A stretch of 64,000 bases of DNA from the NCBI GenBank assembly GCA_013822685.1, contig PNKV01000019.1, positions 1 through 64,000 of the forward strand. Reading direction: 5' to 3'. The notes beneath the pieces are model-generated. The model had not been told where the DNA came from. It saw only the letters and a list, made by a program, of their open reading frames with translations, and did not search any database. Source of the DNA: Leptothrix sp. (in: b-proteobacteria) (GTDB taxonomy: Bacteria; Pseudomonadota; Gammaproteobacteria; Burkholderiales; Burkholderiaceae_C). Numbering within the stretch: the stretch's first letter is position 1; every line of letters begins with the position of its first letter. This document shows, piece by piece, positions 8,019 through 17,177 of the stretch. The translations under genes and the position numbers were made by a program.

Positions 8019-9659
8019 TCAGTGGGCGGCCGAGGCGGGTTCCATGCTGGCCAAGGTCTCCCGGAAATAGCGTTTCATCATGGTCACGCGGTCATTGGCG
8101 GGCAGCAACTGCTCCAGGCGGTTGAGGTACAGGCGGACGCGCTCGACCATGGCCTGGTTGTATTCCTTCTTCAGCCGCAATGCCATGCAATTGATCTGGG
8201 CCGCTTGCAGCAGCACGCCGGTGTTTTCGGGGTAGTCGCGCACGGCGGTTTCAATCGCCGTCACAGCCTCGTCGATCTGGCTGTCGCGTAGCAATTTGCG
8301 AGCGTCTTGCACGCGGGTTTGCATGGCGGCCGATGCGGTGTTGATGATGCGGTCGATCTTGTCTTCGTGCCCTGTCTCGCGCAGCGCATTGCCGATCATC
8401 TGTTTGGTTTTTGGGTTCTCGTGGTCCGAACTGACGGCGGTGGCCAGCAAGGCCAGGCCTTCTTCCTCGTGCCCAGCCATCAGCTCGGCCTTGGCCAGGG
8501 CGATGGTGGCGAAGTCGGCCTTGCCCTTGCGCAGGGTCTCACGGGCGCGTTTGAGCGTTTTTTCGGCCTCTTCTGGTGTGCCGGCCTTGACCTGGGCCTG
8601 AACCTGGATGGCCAGGGCCACGCTGCCAAAGGCTGGCAGGTTGCGGTACAGGGTGTTGCCTTCGGCCAGCAGCTTCAAGGCGTCGGCCGATTCGCCCATA
8701 TCGACCATGGCCTGGGCCAGCAGCAAGGTGTCCTGGGGTTGGGCGATCACTGATCCGCGGGTGGCTTTGGCCACTTTTTGCATGCATTCCTTGGCAGTGT
8801 CCAAGTCGCCATTGCGGTAGGCACTTTCGCCCAGCAGGCGCTGGCGCCGGGCCGAGGGCACCACGGTGGCGGCATCGCGCAACACCCACATGGCGCCCTG
8901 CGCATCGCCCTGGGCGTCCATCGATTCGGCCACCACGTCGTAGGCGGCCACGTTCTTTTCACCTTCAGGGGTCTGGATGATGTCTTGCGCCAATTGCTGG
9001 GCCTGGTCGAATTGCCCAGCCGCCTTGTGCGCCCGCGCCAGGCCGAGTTGTGCCCAGGCCAGGTTGGCGCGCTTGTCCAGCGCCTGGCGGTAGGTTTGCT
9101 TGGCTTCCTCGTGCTTGCCCAGCTGCAGCAGGGTTTTGCCCTTGATCTGCAGTGCGGCCATGGTCCAGCGGTTTTCGGCTTTCAGGATCTGATCGCAGGC
9201 CTGCACCGCGCCCAGCAGGTCTTCCTTGGCCAGTTTCTGGGTGATGGGCAGCAGGGCATCGCGCTTTTCAAGCAATGCTTTCAGGCGGTCTTCGATGTGG
9301 CTGGCGGTGATCGGCTTGAGCAGGTAGGCGTCCGGGTGGTGCTCGGTGGCGGCCGCCACCGAGGCATAGGTGCTTTCCGCGGTCACCATGAAGAACAGGC
9401 AGTCCACGGGCAGCAGGTTGCTGTCGCGGAGGTGCTCGAACAGCTGCTGGCCGTCGGTTTTCTGGTTCAGGTTGTAGTCGCACAGGATGAGGTTGTAGCG
9501 GCGGCCCTTGATCAGGCGCGCGGCGTCTTCCGCGTTGGCGGCCACGTCGACCCGGGTGATGCCCAACTGCCCCAACTGGCCACGCAAGGTGGTTTGTTGC
9601 ACCGACATGTCATCGATGACCAGGGCCTGGAGGTTTGAAAACTGAGTTTGAGTTGCCAT
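8019..9659 (-). CDS. Response regulator receiver domain fused to TPR repeats
   Basis: A 546-residue protein. The N-terminal 125 residues form a CheY-like receiver, with acidic pair IDDMS, phospho-acceptor Asp in LILCDYNLNQ, a Thr/Ala switch in VTAEST and the conserved Lys in LLKPIT. The rest is a long helical array with at least six TPR-like units (for example WTMAALQIKGKTLLQLGKHE, LAWAQLGLARAHKAAGQFDQ), and there is no DNA-binding domain. The output is therefore probably protein-protein interaction. It heads an operon with the minimal kinase. Similar REC-TPR proteins are known across beta- and gammaproteobacteria, mostly without a proven target. ATG at 9659 is the first Met and opens directly into the receiver strand. 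Confidence 0.88.
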   Translation of the reverse strand: MATQTQFSNLQALVIDDMSVQQTTLRGQLGQLGITRVDVAANAEDAARLIKGRRYNLILCDYNLNQKTDGQQLFEHLRDSNLLPVDCLFFMVTAESTYASVAAATEHHPDAYLLKPITASHIEDRLKALLEKRDALLPITQKLAKEDLLGAVQACDQILKAENRWTMAALQIKGKTLLQLGKHEEAKQTYRQALDKRANLAWAQLGLARAHKAAGQFDQAQQLAQDIIQTPEGEKNVAAYDVVAESMDAQGDAQGAMWVLRDAATVVPSARRQRLLGESAYRNGDLDTAKECMQKVAKATRGSVIAQPQDTLLLAQAMVDMGESADALKLLAEGNTLYRNLPAFGSVALAIQVQAQVKAGTPEEAEKTLKRARETLRKGKADFATIALAKAELMAGHEEEGLALLATAVSSDHENPKTKQMIGNALRETGHEDKIDRIINTASAAMQTRVQDARKLLRDSQIDEAVTAIETAVRDYPENTGVLLQAAQINCMALRLKKEYNQAMVERVRLYLNRLEQLLPANDRVTMMKRYFRETLASMEPASAAH

Positions 9660-9804
9660 GAAATATCACCCGCATCCTGTGGCTGAGCCACGCTGTATTT
9701 CGCATTTCGGCATTTGAGCGGCATTACTTGAGTCTTTGCGCACGCGCTGTGCACAGATCTTGCGTAGGCAGGGCATTGCCCTTTGCAACGTGGAGTTCTG
9801 TCAA

Positions 9805-10830
9805 ATGACCTTGTCCAAGCTGTTCCGCCGTGTCCTCCTGATCCAGCTCGCTGGCGTGAGCCTGTGCCATGCTGCTACCCCCATCAAGTTCCAGCTCGAT
9901 TGGCGCTTCGAGGGGCCCGCGGCCTTGTTTTTGCAGCCCGTGGCCAAGGGATACTTCAAACAGGCAGGCCTGGACGTGAGCGTGGATGCCGGCAACGGGT
10001 CGGGCGGAACGGTCACCCGGGTGGCATCAGGCTCTTACGACCTGGGCCTGGCCGACATGGCCGCGCTGATGGAGTTCCACGCGAACAACCCGGATGCGCC
10101 CAACAAACCGGTGGCCATCATGATGGTCTACAACAACACGCCAGCCGCCGCGTTTGCGCTCAAGGCCTCGGGCATCAAGATGCCGGCCGATCTGGCTGGT
10201 AAAAAGCTGGGCGCCCCGGTGTTCGATGCGGGCCGCAAAGCCTGGCCCATCTTTGCCAAAGCCAACAAGGTGGGGGCCGTGACCTGGACCAGCATGGACC
10301 CGGCCCTGCGAGAAACCATGTTGGTGCGTGGCGACGTCGATGCCATCACCGGTTTTTCATTCACGTCCATGCTGAACCTGGAAGCTCGGGGCGTCAAGCC
10401 TCAAGACATCGTGGTGCTGCCGTATTCGCAATATGGGGTGAAGTTATACGGCAACGCGATCATCGCCTCGCCGCGCATCCTGAAAGAGAACCCCGAGGCG
10501 GTGAAGGCGTTTTTGCTGGCGCTCACCAAAGGCATCAAGGAAGTGCTGGCCAACCCCGATGCCAGCATCGAGGCGGTCAAGGCCCGCGACGGCATCATCA
10601 ATGTCGAGGTTGAAAAGCGCCGGCTCAAGATGGCCATCGACCAGGTGGTGAACAGCCCCGATGCCCGTGCCGAGGGCTTTGGCCAGGTGAAGTTGCCGCG
10701 CCTGTCTTTGATGGCCTCTCAGGTGGCCGACGCCTACGGCACCAAATCGCGCGTGAACCCGGACGCCGTCTGGTCATCTGCCTACCTGCCATCCAGCGCC
10801 GAGCTGAATGTGCTGCCGGCCAAGAAGTGA
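9805..10830 (+). CDS. ABC transporter periplasmic substrate-binding protein (NMT1/THI5-like)
   Basis: A 341-residue secreted binding protein. Residues 1-23 form a signal peptide (basic MTLSKLFRR, hydrophobic core, cleavage after CHA). The mature part starts TPIKFQLDWRFEGPAALFLQ, the hallmark of the NMT1/THI5 family that binds pyrimidines, sulfonates, nitrate, riboflavin or similar small molecules. Later, GSYDLGLADMAALM and the AGKKLGAPVFDAGRKAW hinge are typical. I chose ATG 9805 because upstream in-frame residues have no signal-peptide character. It is first in an operon with the ATPase and permease. The substrate is not readable from sequence, and no TPP or FMN riboswitch pattern is visible in the 145-base upstream gap. 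Confidence 0.88.
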   Translation: MTLSKLFRRVLLIQLAGVSLCHAATPIKFQLDWRFEGPAALFLQPVAKGYFKQAGLDVSVDAGNGSGGTVTRVASGSYDLGLADMAALMEFHANNPDAPNKPVAIMMVYNNTPAAAFALKASGIKMPADLAGKKLGAPVFDAGRKAWPIFAKANKVGAVTWTSMDPALRETMLVRGDVDAITGFSFTSMLNLEARGVKPQDIVVLPYSQYGVKLYGNAIIASPRILKENPEAVKAFLLALTKGIKEVLANPDASIEAVKARDGIINVEVEKRRLKMAIDQVVNSPDARAEGFGQVKLPRLSLMASQVADAYGTKSRVNPDAVWSSAYLPSSAELNVLPAKK

Positions 10831-10844
10831 GCGGGCCATCCACG

Positions 10845-11672
10845 ATGAGCGCCTTTGTTGATTTCAAAAACGTTTGGCTGGCTTACAACGAGGCGCTTCT
10901 GGCGCAGCAGCAATTCGCGGTGGAAGACGTCAGCCTGCGCATCCGTGAAGGCGAGTTCGTGGCCATCGTGGGCCCCTCGGGCTGCGGCAAATCCACTTTC
11001 ATGAAGTTGACCACCGGCCTGAAGATGCCCTCGCGCGGCAGCATCACCATCGGTGGCCAGCCCGTGACCGGCCCTTTGAAGATCACCGGCATGGCGTTTC
11101 AAGCACCATCGCTGCTGCCTTGGCGGACCACAGTGGACAACGTGCTGTTGCCACTGGAGATCGTCGAACCCTACCGTTCTAGCTTCCGCGCCAAACGTGC
11201 CGAGTACGACGCCAAGGCCCGGGCCTTGCTGCAAAGCGTGGGTTTGGGCGGCTACGAAGACAAGTTTCCCTGGCAATTGTCGGGCGGCATGCAGCAGCGC
11301 GCCAGCATCTGCCGGGCGCTCATTCACGAGCCCAAGATGCTGCTGCTGGACGAGCCCTTTGGCGCCCTGGATGCGTTCACGCGTGAAGAGCTGTGGTGCG
11401 CCTTGCGAGATCTGCAGGCCCAGCGCGGCTTCAACGTCATCCTGGTGACCCACGACCTGCGTGAAGCCGTGTTCCTGGCCGACACGGTGTATGTGATGAG
11501 CCGCAGCCCTGGCCGCATTCTGGCCAAGCGCGAGATCGAGTTGCCACGCCCGCGCGATCTGGAGGTGACCTACACGCCTGAGTTCACCAACATAGTGCAC
11601 GAGTTGCGCGCGCACATTGGTGCCATGCGCAAGCCCACCTCCATGGCGGCGGCGCCGGAGGTTGCCCAATGA
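10845..11672 (+). CDS. ABC transporter ATP-binding protein (SsuB/TauB type)
   Basis: A 275-residue importer ATPase. Visible motifs are Walker A GPSGCGKST, Q-loop MAFQAPSLLPW, signature LSGGMQQR, Walker B MLLLDEPFGALD and the H-loop VTHDLREAVFLAD. This arrangement is that of the nitrate/sulfonate/taurine-type ATPases. ATG 10845 lies 14 bases after the binding-protein stop and starts MSAFVDFKNV, the usual first beta strand. Its last codons overlap the permease start by 4 bases (ATGA), indicating translational coupling. It energises uptake of whatever the upstream binding protein captures. Confidence 0.93.
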   Translation: MSAFVDFKNVWLAYNEALLAQQQFAVEDVSLRIREGEFVAIVGPSGCGKSTFMKLTTGLKMPSRGSITIGGQPVTGPLKITGMAFQAPSLLPWRTTVDNVLLPLEIVEPYRSSFRAKRAEYDAKARALLQSVGLGGYEDKFPWQLSGGMQQRASICRALIHEPKMLLLDEPFGALDAFTREELWCALRDLQAQRGFNVILVTHDLREAVFLADTVYVMSRSPGRILAKREIELPRPRDLEVTYTPEFTNIVHELRAHIGAMRKPTSMAAAPEVAQ

Positions 11673-12451
11673 CGGCCCTGGCTTTGACCTCATCGCAGCG
11701 TGAGCGCTGGGCGCCCTGGGGCCTGCTGCTGATCATCCTGCTGCTGTGGCAGCTGGTCTGCTCGGCCTTCTCGGTGTCCGAATACATCTTCCCCAGCCCG
11801 GTGCGCATTGCCCAGCAACTGGTCGAGTTCCACGCCGAGATCCTGAAACACGCCTGGCGCACCTTCTGGGTGACGATGGTGGGGTTTGGCCTTGCCATCG
11901 TGGTCGGCGTGCTGCTGGGCTTTCTGGTGGGCAGTTCGCGCCTGGCCTATTCGGCGATCTACCCACTGATGACGGCTTTCAACGCGCTGCCCAAAGCGGC
12001 TTTCATCCCGATCCTGGTGGTGTGGTTCGGCATTGGCGTGGGGCCCGCGGTGTTGACCGCTTTCCTGATCAGTTTCTTCCCCATCATGGTCAACATAGCC
12101 ACCGGCCTGGCCACGCTGGAGCCTGAGCTGGAAGACGTGTTGCGGGTGCTGGGCGCGCGCCGCTGGGATGTCCTGGTCAAGGTGGGCTTGCCACGCTCCA
12201 TGCCGTATTTCTATGGCTCGCTGAAGGTGGCCATCACCTTGGCTTTCGTGGGCACCACGGTGTCCGAGATGACGGCGTCCAATGAAGGCATTGGCTACCT
12301 GTTGATCTCGGCCGGCTCGTCCATGCAGATGGGCCTGGCGTTTGGCGGGCTGATGGTGGTGGGGGCGATGGCCATGCTCATGTACGAGCTGTTTTCGGTG
12401 ATCGAGAAACGCACCACGGCGTGGGCGCACCGCAGTAACCAGAACCACTGA
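11669..12451 (+). CDS. ABC transporter permease (SsuC/TauC type)
   Basis: A 260-residue inner-membrane permease with about six hydrophobic segments (first around residues 12-35). The cytoplasmic EAA-like loop reads LEPELEDVLRVLGARRWDVL followed by KVGLPRSMPYFYGSLKVA, the coupling helix that contacts the ATPase. It belongs to the binding-protein-dependent transport family used for sulfonate, taurine, nitrate and pyrimidine uptake. It overlaps the ATPase gene by 4 bases and ends the operon, with a bidirectional hairpin terminator directly after it. One permease gene is enough because it should act as a homodimer. Confidence 0.92.
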   Translation: MTALALTSSQRERWAPWGLLLIILLLWQLVCSAFSVSEYIFPSPVRIAQQLVEFHAEILKHAWRTFWVTMVGFGLAIVVGVLLGFLVGSSRLAYSAIYPLMTAFNALPKAAFIPILVVWFGIGVGPAVLTAFLISFFPIMVNIATGLATLEPELEDVLRVLGARRWDVLVKVGLPRSMPYFYGSLKVAITLAFVGTTVSEMTASNEGIGYLLISAGSSMQMGLAFGGLMVVGAMAMLMYELFSVIEKRTTAWAHRSNQNH

Positions 12452-12460
12452 ACCATTGAA

Positions 12461-12482
12461 AAAGGCACCCGAGGGTGCCTTT
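12461..12482. terminator. Bidirectional intrinsic terminator
   Basis: AAAGGCACCC and GGGTGCCTTT form a near-perfect hairpin with a tiny GA centre. In practice the stem closes over CCGAGG. It lies between the convergent permease and dnaJ genes. Read on the minus strand, the hairpin is followed by TTTTTC, so it is a better terminator for dnaJ than for the permease. Confidence 0.8.
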
Positions 12483-12502
12483 GCCTACTTGCTTGCTTCA
12501 CC

Positions 12503-13654
12503 TCACTTGAAGATGTTCTTCACGCGGTCGGTCCAACTTTTGCTGTTGGGCGAGTGCTTCTCGCCGCCTTTTTTGAAGGACTCGTCGAGTTCCTTCAGCA
12601 GTTTGCGCTGGTGCTCGGTCAGCTTGACGGGCGTCTCAACCGCGATGTGGCAGTACAGGTCGCCCGGGTAGCTGGCCCGGATGCCCTTGATGCCCTTGCC
12701 GCGCAGGCGGAAGGTCTTGCCGTGCTGCGTGCCCTCGGGGATGTCAATCTCGGCCTTGCCGCCCAGTGTGGGCACCTCGATCGAACCGCCCAGCGCCGCC
12801 GACGTCAACGGGATCGGCACATTGCAGTGCAGGTCGTCGCCATCGCGCTCGAAGATCTCGTGCTGCTTGATCCGGATCTCGATGTACAGATCGCCCGCAG
12901 GGCCGCCATTGGTGCCAGGCTCGCCATTGCCGGCCGAGCGGATGCGCATGCCTTCGTTGATGCCAGCCGGGATTTTGACTTCCAGCGTCTTGGTCTTCTT
13001 GACGCGGCCTTGGCCGTTGCAAGTGACGCAAGGATCGGGGATGACCTTGCCCGTGCCCTGGCAGTGCGGGCAGGTTTGCTGCACGCTGAAAAAGCCTTGG
13101 CGCATGTGCACATTGCCCGCGCCATTGCAGGTGGGGCAGGTCTTGGCGCTGGTGCCGGGTTTGGCGCCGGTGCCGCTGCAGGTGACGCAGTCTTCCCAGC
13201 TGGGGATGCGGATCTGCGTGTCCTTGCCGCTGGCCGCTTCTTCCAGCGTGATCTCCATCGCGTAAGACAGGTCGCTGCCGCGGTAGACCTGAGGTCCGCC
13301 GCCGCGCCGTCCACCTCCTTGGCCACCCTGGCCGAAGATGTCGCCAAAGATGTCGCCAAAGGCATCGGCGAAACCGCCAAAGCCTTCCGCGCCTGGTCCG
13401 CCACGTCCGCCACCCATATTTGGGTCCACGCCCGCGTGGCCGAACTGGTCATAGGCCGCGCGCTTCTTGGCGTCCGAGAGCATCTCGTAGGCCTCCTTGG
13501 CCTCCTTGAATTTGTTCTCGGCGTCCTTGGTCTTGTCCCCCTGATTGCGGTCAGGGTGATATTTCATGGCCAGCTTGCGGTAGGCCTTCTTGATGTCTTC
13601 CTCGGAGGCGCCTTTGGCGAGTCCCAGAACTTCGTAGTAATCGCGTTTCGCCAT
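12503..13654 (-). CDS. dnaJ: Chaperone protein DnaJ
   Basis: Co-chaperone that delivers clients to DnaK and stimulates its ATPase. The 383-residue protein has the full class-A layout. The J domain (1-70) carries the HPD motif in YHPDRNQGD, and a Gly/Phe-rich linker (about 75-120, [15 protein letters not shown]) follows. A zinc-binding region holds four CxxCxGxG repeats ([32 protein letters not shown]), and two C-terminal client-binding domains end the protein. It lies 96 bases downstream of dnaK, with a strong hairpin in the gap, and is the last gene of the heat-shock set. ATG 13654 starts [12 protein letters not shown], the standard N terminus. Confidence 0.98.
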   Translation of the reverse strand: MAKRDYYEVLGLAKGASEEDIKKAYRKLAMKYHPDRNQGDKTKDAENKFKEAKEAYEMLSDAKKRAAYDQFGHAGVDPNMGGGRGGPGAEGFGGFADAFGDIFGDIFGQGGQGGGRRGGGPQVYRGSDLSYAMEITLEEAASGKDTQIRIPSWEDCVTCSGTGAKPGTSAKTCPTCNGAGNVHMRQGFFSVQQTCPHCQGTGKVIPDPCVTCNGQGRVKKTKTLEVKIPAGINEGMRIRSAGNGEPGTNGGPAGDLYIEIRIKQHEIFERDGDDLHCNVPIPLTSAALGGSIEVPTLGGKAEIDIPEGTQHGKTFRLRGKGIKGIRASYPGDLYCHIAVETPVKLTEHQRKLLKELDESFKKGGEKHSPNSKSWTDRVKNIFK

Positions 13655-13688
13655 GATGCTTTCAGGCTGCTGCTGCTGTGAGTGACAA

Positions 13689-13731
13689 GGGGCACAGGGG
13701 TGCGAGATTGTCTCTCACACGGCTGTGCCCC
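13689..13731 (-). promoter_or_regulatory. Hairpin between dnaK and dnaJ
   Basis: GGGGCACAG at 13689-13697 pairs perfectly with CTGTGCCCC at 13723-13731, and the enclosed GTGCGAGA/TCTCACAC can extend the stem. There is no strong U-run after it on the minus strand. It may be a leaky terminator or an RNA-stability element that lowers dnaJ relative to dnaK; the role is inferred. Confidence 0.5.
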
Positions 13732-13750
13732 GGTATCGCGACGAGCGGCG

Positions 13751-15691
<1,941 letters not shown>

Positions 15692-15825
15692 GTTCTAGCT
15701 CCTTGGAAACTTCAAAATTCAGTTGTTCTTCATTTGCGTCTGTTTGGCGGGGTTTCAAGGGCTTTGAGCGGGGTTTTCAGCGTTTTTTCGCTTTTTCCCG
15801 CCGCTGCCTTCCGCCGAACGCAGGC

Positions 15826-16368
15826 TTATTTGGGTGCGGCCACCGTGACCAAGGCCGGGCGCAGTACGCGGTCGTTGATCAGATAGCCCTTTTGCAGCAC
15901 GCCCACCACGGTGTTGGCTTCCTGGTCGGCGGGCACCATGCTGATGGCTTGGTGGTGGTGCGGATCGAACTTGGCGCCAGTGGCGGGGTTGATCTCGAAT
16001 ACCTTGTTGCGCTCCAGGGCCGCACCCAACTGGCGCAAGGTCGCCTGAACGCCTTCCATCACGGTCTCGATGGGGGTGTCGGGCTTGGACAGCTGGGTGG
16101 CGATGGCCGCCTCCAGGCTGTCGCGCACGGGCAGCAGGCTGTCGGCGAAGGATTCCACGGCGAACTTGCGGGCCTTGGAGATCTCTTCATCAGCGCGGCG
16201 GCGGGTGTTTTCGGCCTCGGCCTTGGCGCGCAGGTAAGCGTCCGACACTTCGGTGTGCTTGGCGTGCAACTCGGCCAGTTGCTGCTCGATGCTGGCCTCA
16301 AGCGGCTCGGTCGAGGCGGAGGGCTCGGCCGGATCAAGGTTTTCGGCGTTCGCAGGCGTGTCGCTCAT
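15826..16368 (-). CDS. grpE: Nucleotide exchange factor GrpE
   Basis: Releases ADP from DnaK. The 180-residue protein has an acidic, disordered N terminus (rich in E, P, A, S), a long coiled-coil (about 38-95, with [19 protein letters not shown]) and the C-terminal beta domain signature [17 protein letters not shown], ending [16 protein letters not shown]. Length is normal for the family. It is the first gene of grpE-dnaK-dnaJ, 43 bases downstream of a sigma32-type -10 box. The next upstream gene on the same strand, hslR, is also a heat-shock gene. Confidence 0.97.
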   Translation of the reverse strand: MSDTPANAENLDPAEPSASTEPLEASIEQQLAELHAKHTEVSDAYLRAKAEAENTRRRADEEISKARKFAVESFADSLLPVRDSLEAAIATQLSKPDTPIETVMEGVQATLRQLGAALERNKVFEINPATGAKFDPHHHQAISMVPADQEANTVVGVLQKGYLINDRVLRPALVTVAAPK

Positions 16369-16410
16369 GGTGTCTGGATTAATTAGAGTAAGTCAATCAA
16401 AGCCCAGCAG

Positions 16411-16438
16411 ATCTCGGGGCGGTGCACAGGGTTTCAAG
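16411..16438 (-). promoter_or_regulatory. Sigma32 (RpoH) heat-shock promoter for grpE-dnaK-dnaJ
   Basis: On the minus strand CTTGAAA (16438-16432) is followed by 12 bases and then CCCCGAGAT (16419-16411). The sigma32 consensus is CTTGAAA, a spacer near 12-15, then CCCCATnT; the E. coli groE promoter also has a 12-base spacer. Only the AT of the -10 differs. The site is about 43 bases before the grpE start, a sensible leader length. Confidence 0.75.
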
Positions 16439-16456
16439 ACCCTGATGAAGAAATAT

Positions 16457-16858
16457 TTAATCGTCGACGCCAGCGCTCCAGCGGTTCCAGTCGGCCAATT
16501 GCCGCCGGTCGCGCTTGGTGGGGCGGCCTTGGTCGATGGCCAAGGCTGGATCGGGCTGGTTGCGGCGTTCTTCGGCGTGGCGTTCTCGCCGGGCGATGCT
16601 GTCGGGCGTTTCTTCGTACATCGTCTGGGCCACAGGGGCACCGCCGCGCACGCTGCTGAGGGTTTTGACGATGACGGTGCGCACCAAAGTGCCATGGCGC
16701 AGGTCGATCCGGTCGCCAATCTTCAGATCGCGTGAAGGCTTGGCCACGATCTCGTTGACCTGCACCCGGCCTTTGTCGATGTCGTCAGCGGCCAGGCTGC
16801 GCGTCTTGTAAAAGCGCGCGGCCCACAGCCATTTGTCCAGACGTAATTTGTCGCTCAT
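16457..16858 (-). CDS. hslR: Ribosome-associated heat-shock protein Hsp15 (S4 domain)
   Basis: A 133-residue S4-domain RNA-binding protein. MSDKLRLDKWLWAARFYKTR is the diagnostic Hsp15 N terminus, and the S4 fold runs to about residue 65, with AADDIDKGRVQVN and PSRDLKIGD. A basic C-terminal tail follows (ARRERHAEERRN, KRDRRQLADWNRW). Hsp15 binds stalled 50S subunits carrying a peptidyl-tRNA and helps recycle them. It is upstream of and on the same strand as grpE, from which the sigma32-type promoter separates it. No strong ribosome-binding site is visible before ATG 16858. Confidence 0.92.
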   Translation of the reverse strand: MSDKLRLDKWLWAARFYKTRSLAADDIDKGRVQVNEIVAKPSRDLKIGDRIDLRHGTLVRTVIVKTLSSVRGGAPVAQTMYEETPDSIARRERHAEERRNQPDPALAIDQGRPTKRDRRQLADWNRWSAGVDD

Positions 16859-16964
16859 GTCTCAAGTATTTTTCCAGCCTGCCAGTGTACCCACCTCGGC
16901 GCGCCAGGTTTTGCGACGACAATGTTGCCCAGCGGTGCCCACAGCGGGGGCCAGAGGACCAAAA

Positions 16965-17177
16965 TTGGCAAAACCCAACTATCAGTTTGAAAAGCGTCAG
17001 CGCGAGCTGGCCAAGAAGAAGAAAAAAGAAGAAAAAATCCAGCAACGCCGCAGTGGCACGGGTGAGGCTGGTGCCCCCGACGCCGATCAAGACGCGGCCG
17101 AAGGCGAAGCCACGCCCGACAACACCGAATCCGGTGACGACAACGGCGCGGCGCCTCAAGCCGAAGCCTCAGCCTGA
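16965..17177 (+). CDS. Small lysine-rich conserved hypothetical protein
   Basis: A 70-residue protein starting MAKPNYQFEKRQRELAKKKK, a basic N-terminal half followed by an acidic, Gly/Asp/Glu/Ala-rich tail. I chose the TTG at 16965 because AGAGGA lies seven bases upstream and the preceding in-frame residues look like non-coding sequence. Proteins with this N-terminal motif recur in Burkholderiales, but I know no function. The bipolar charge suggests nucleic-acid or ribosome binding, which is inference. The stop overlaps the convergent mnmC stop by 9 bases. Confidence 0.75.
   Translation: MAKPNYQFEKRQRELAKKKKKEEKIQQRRSGTGEAGAPDADQDAAEGEATPDNTESGDDNGAAPQAEASA

Noticed and set aside
9660..9804. 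A TPP-type riboswitch before the NMT1/THI5-like binding protein
   Set aside because: No CTGAGA/ACCTGA-like box or conserved stem is seen; the gap has no convincing RNA element.
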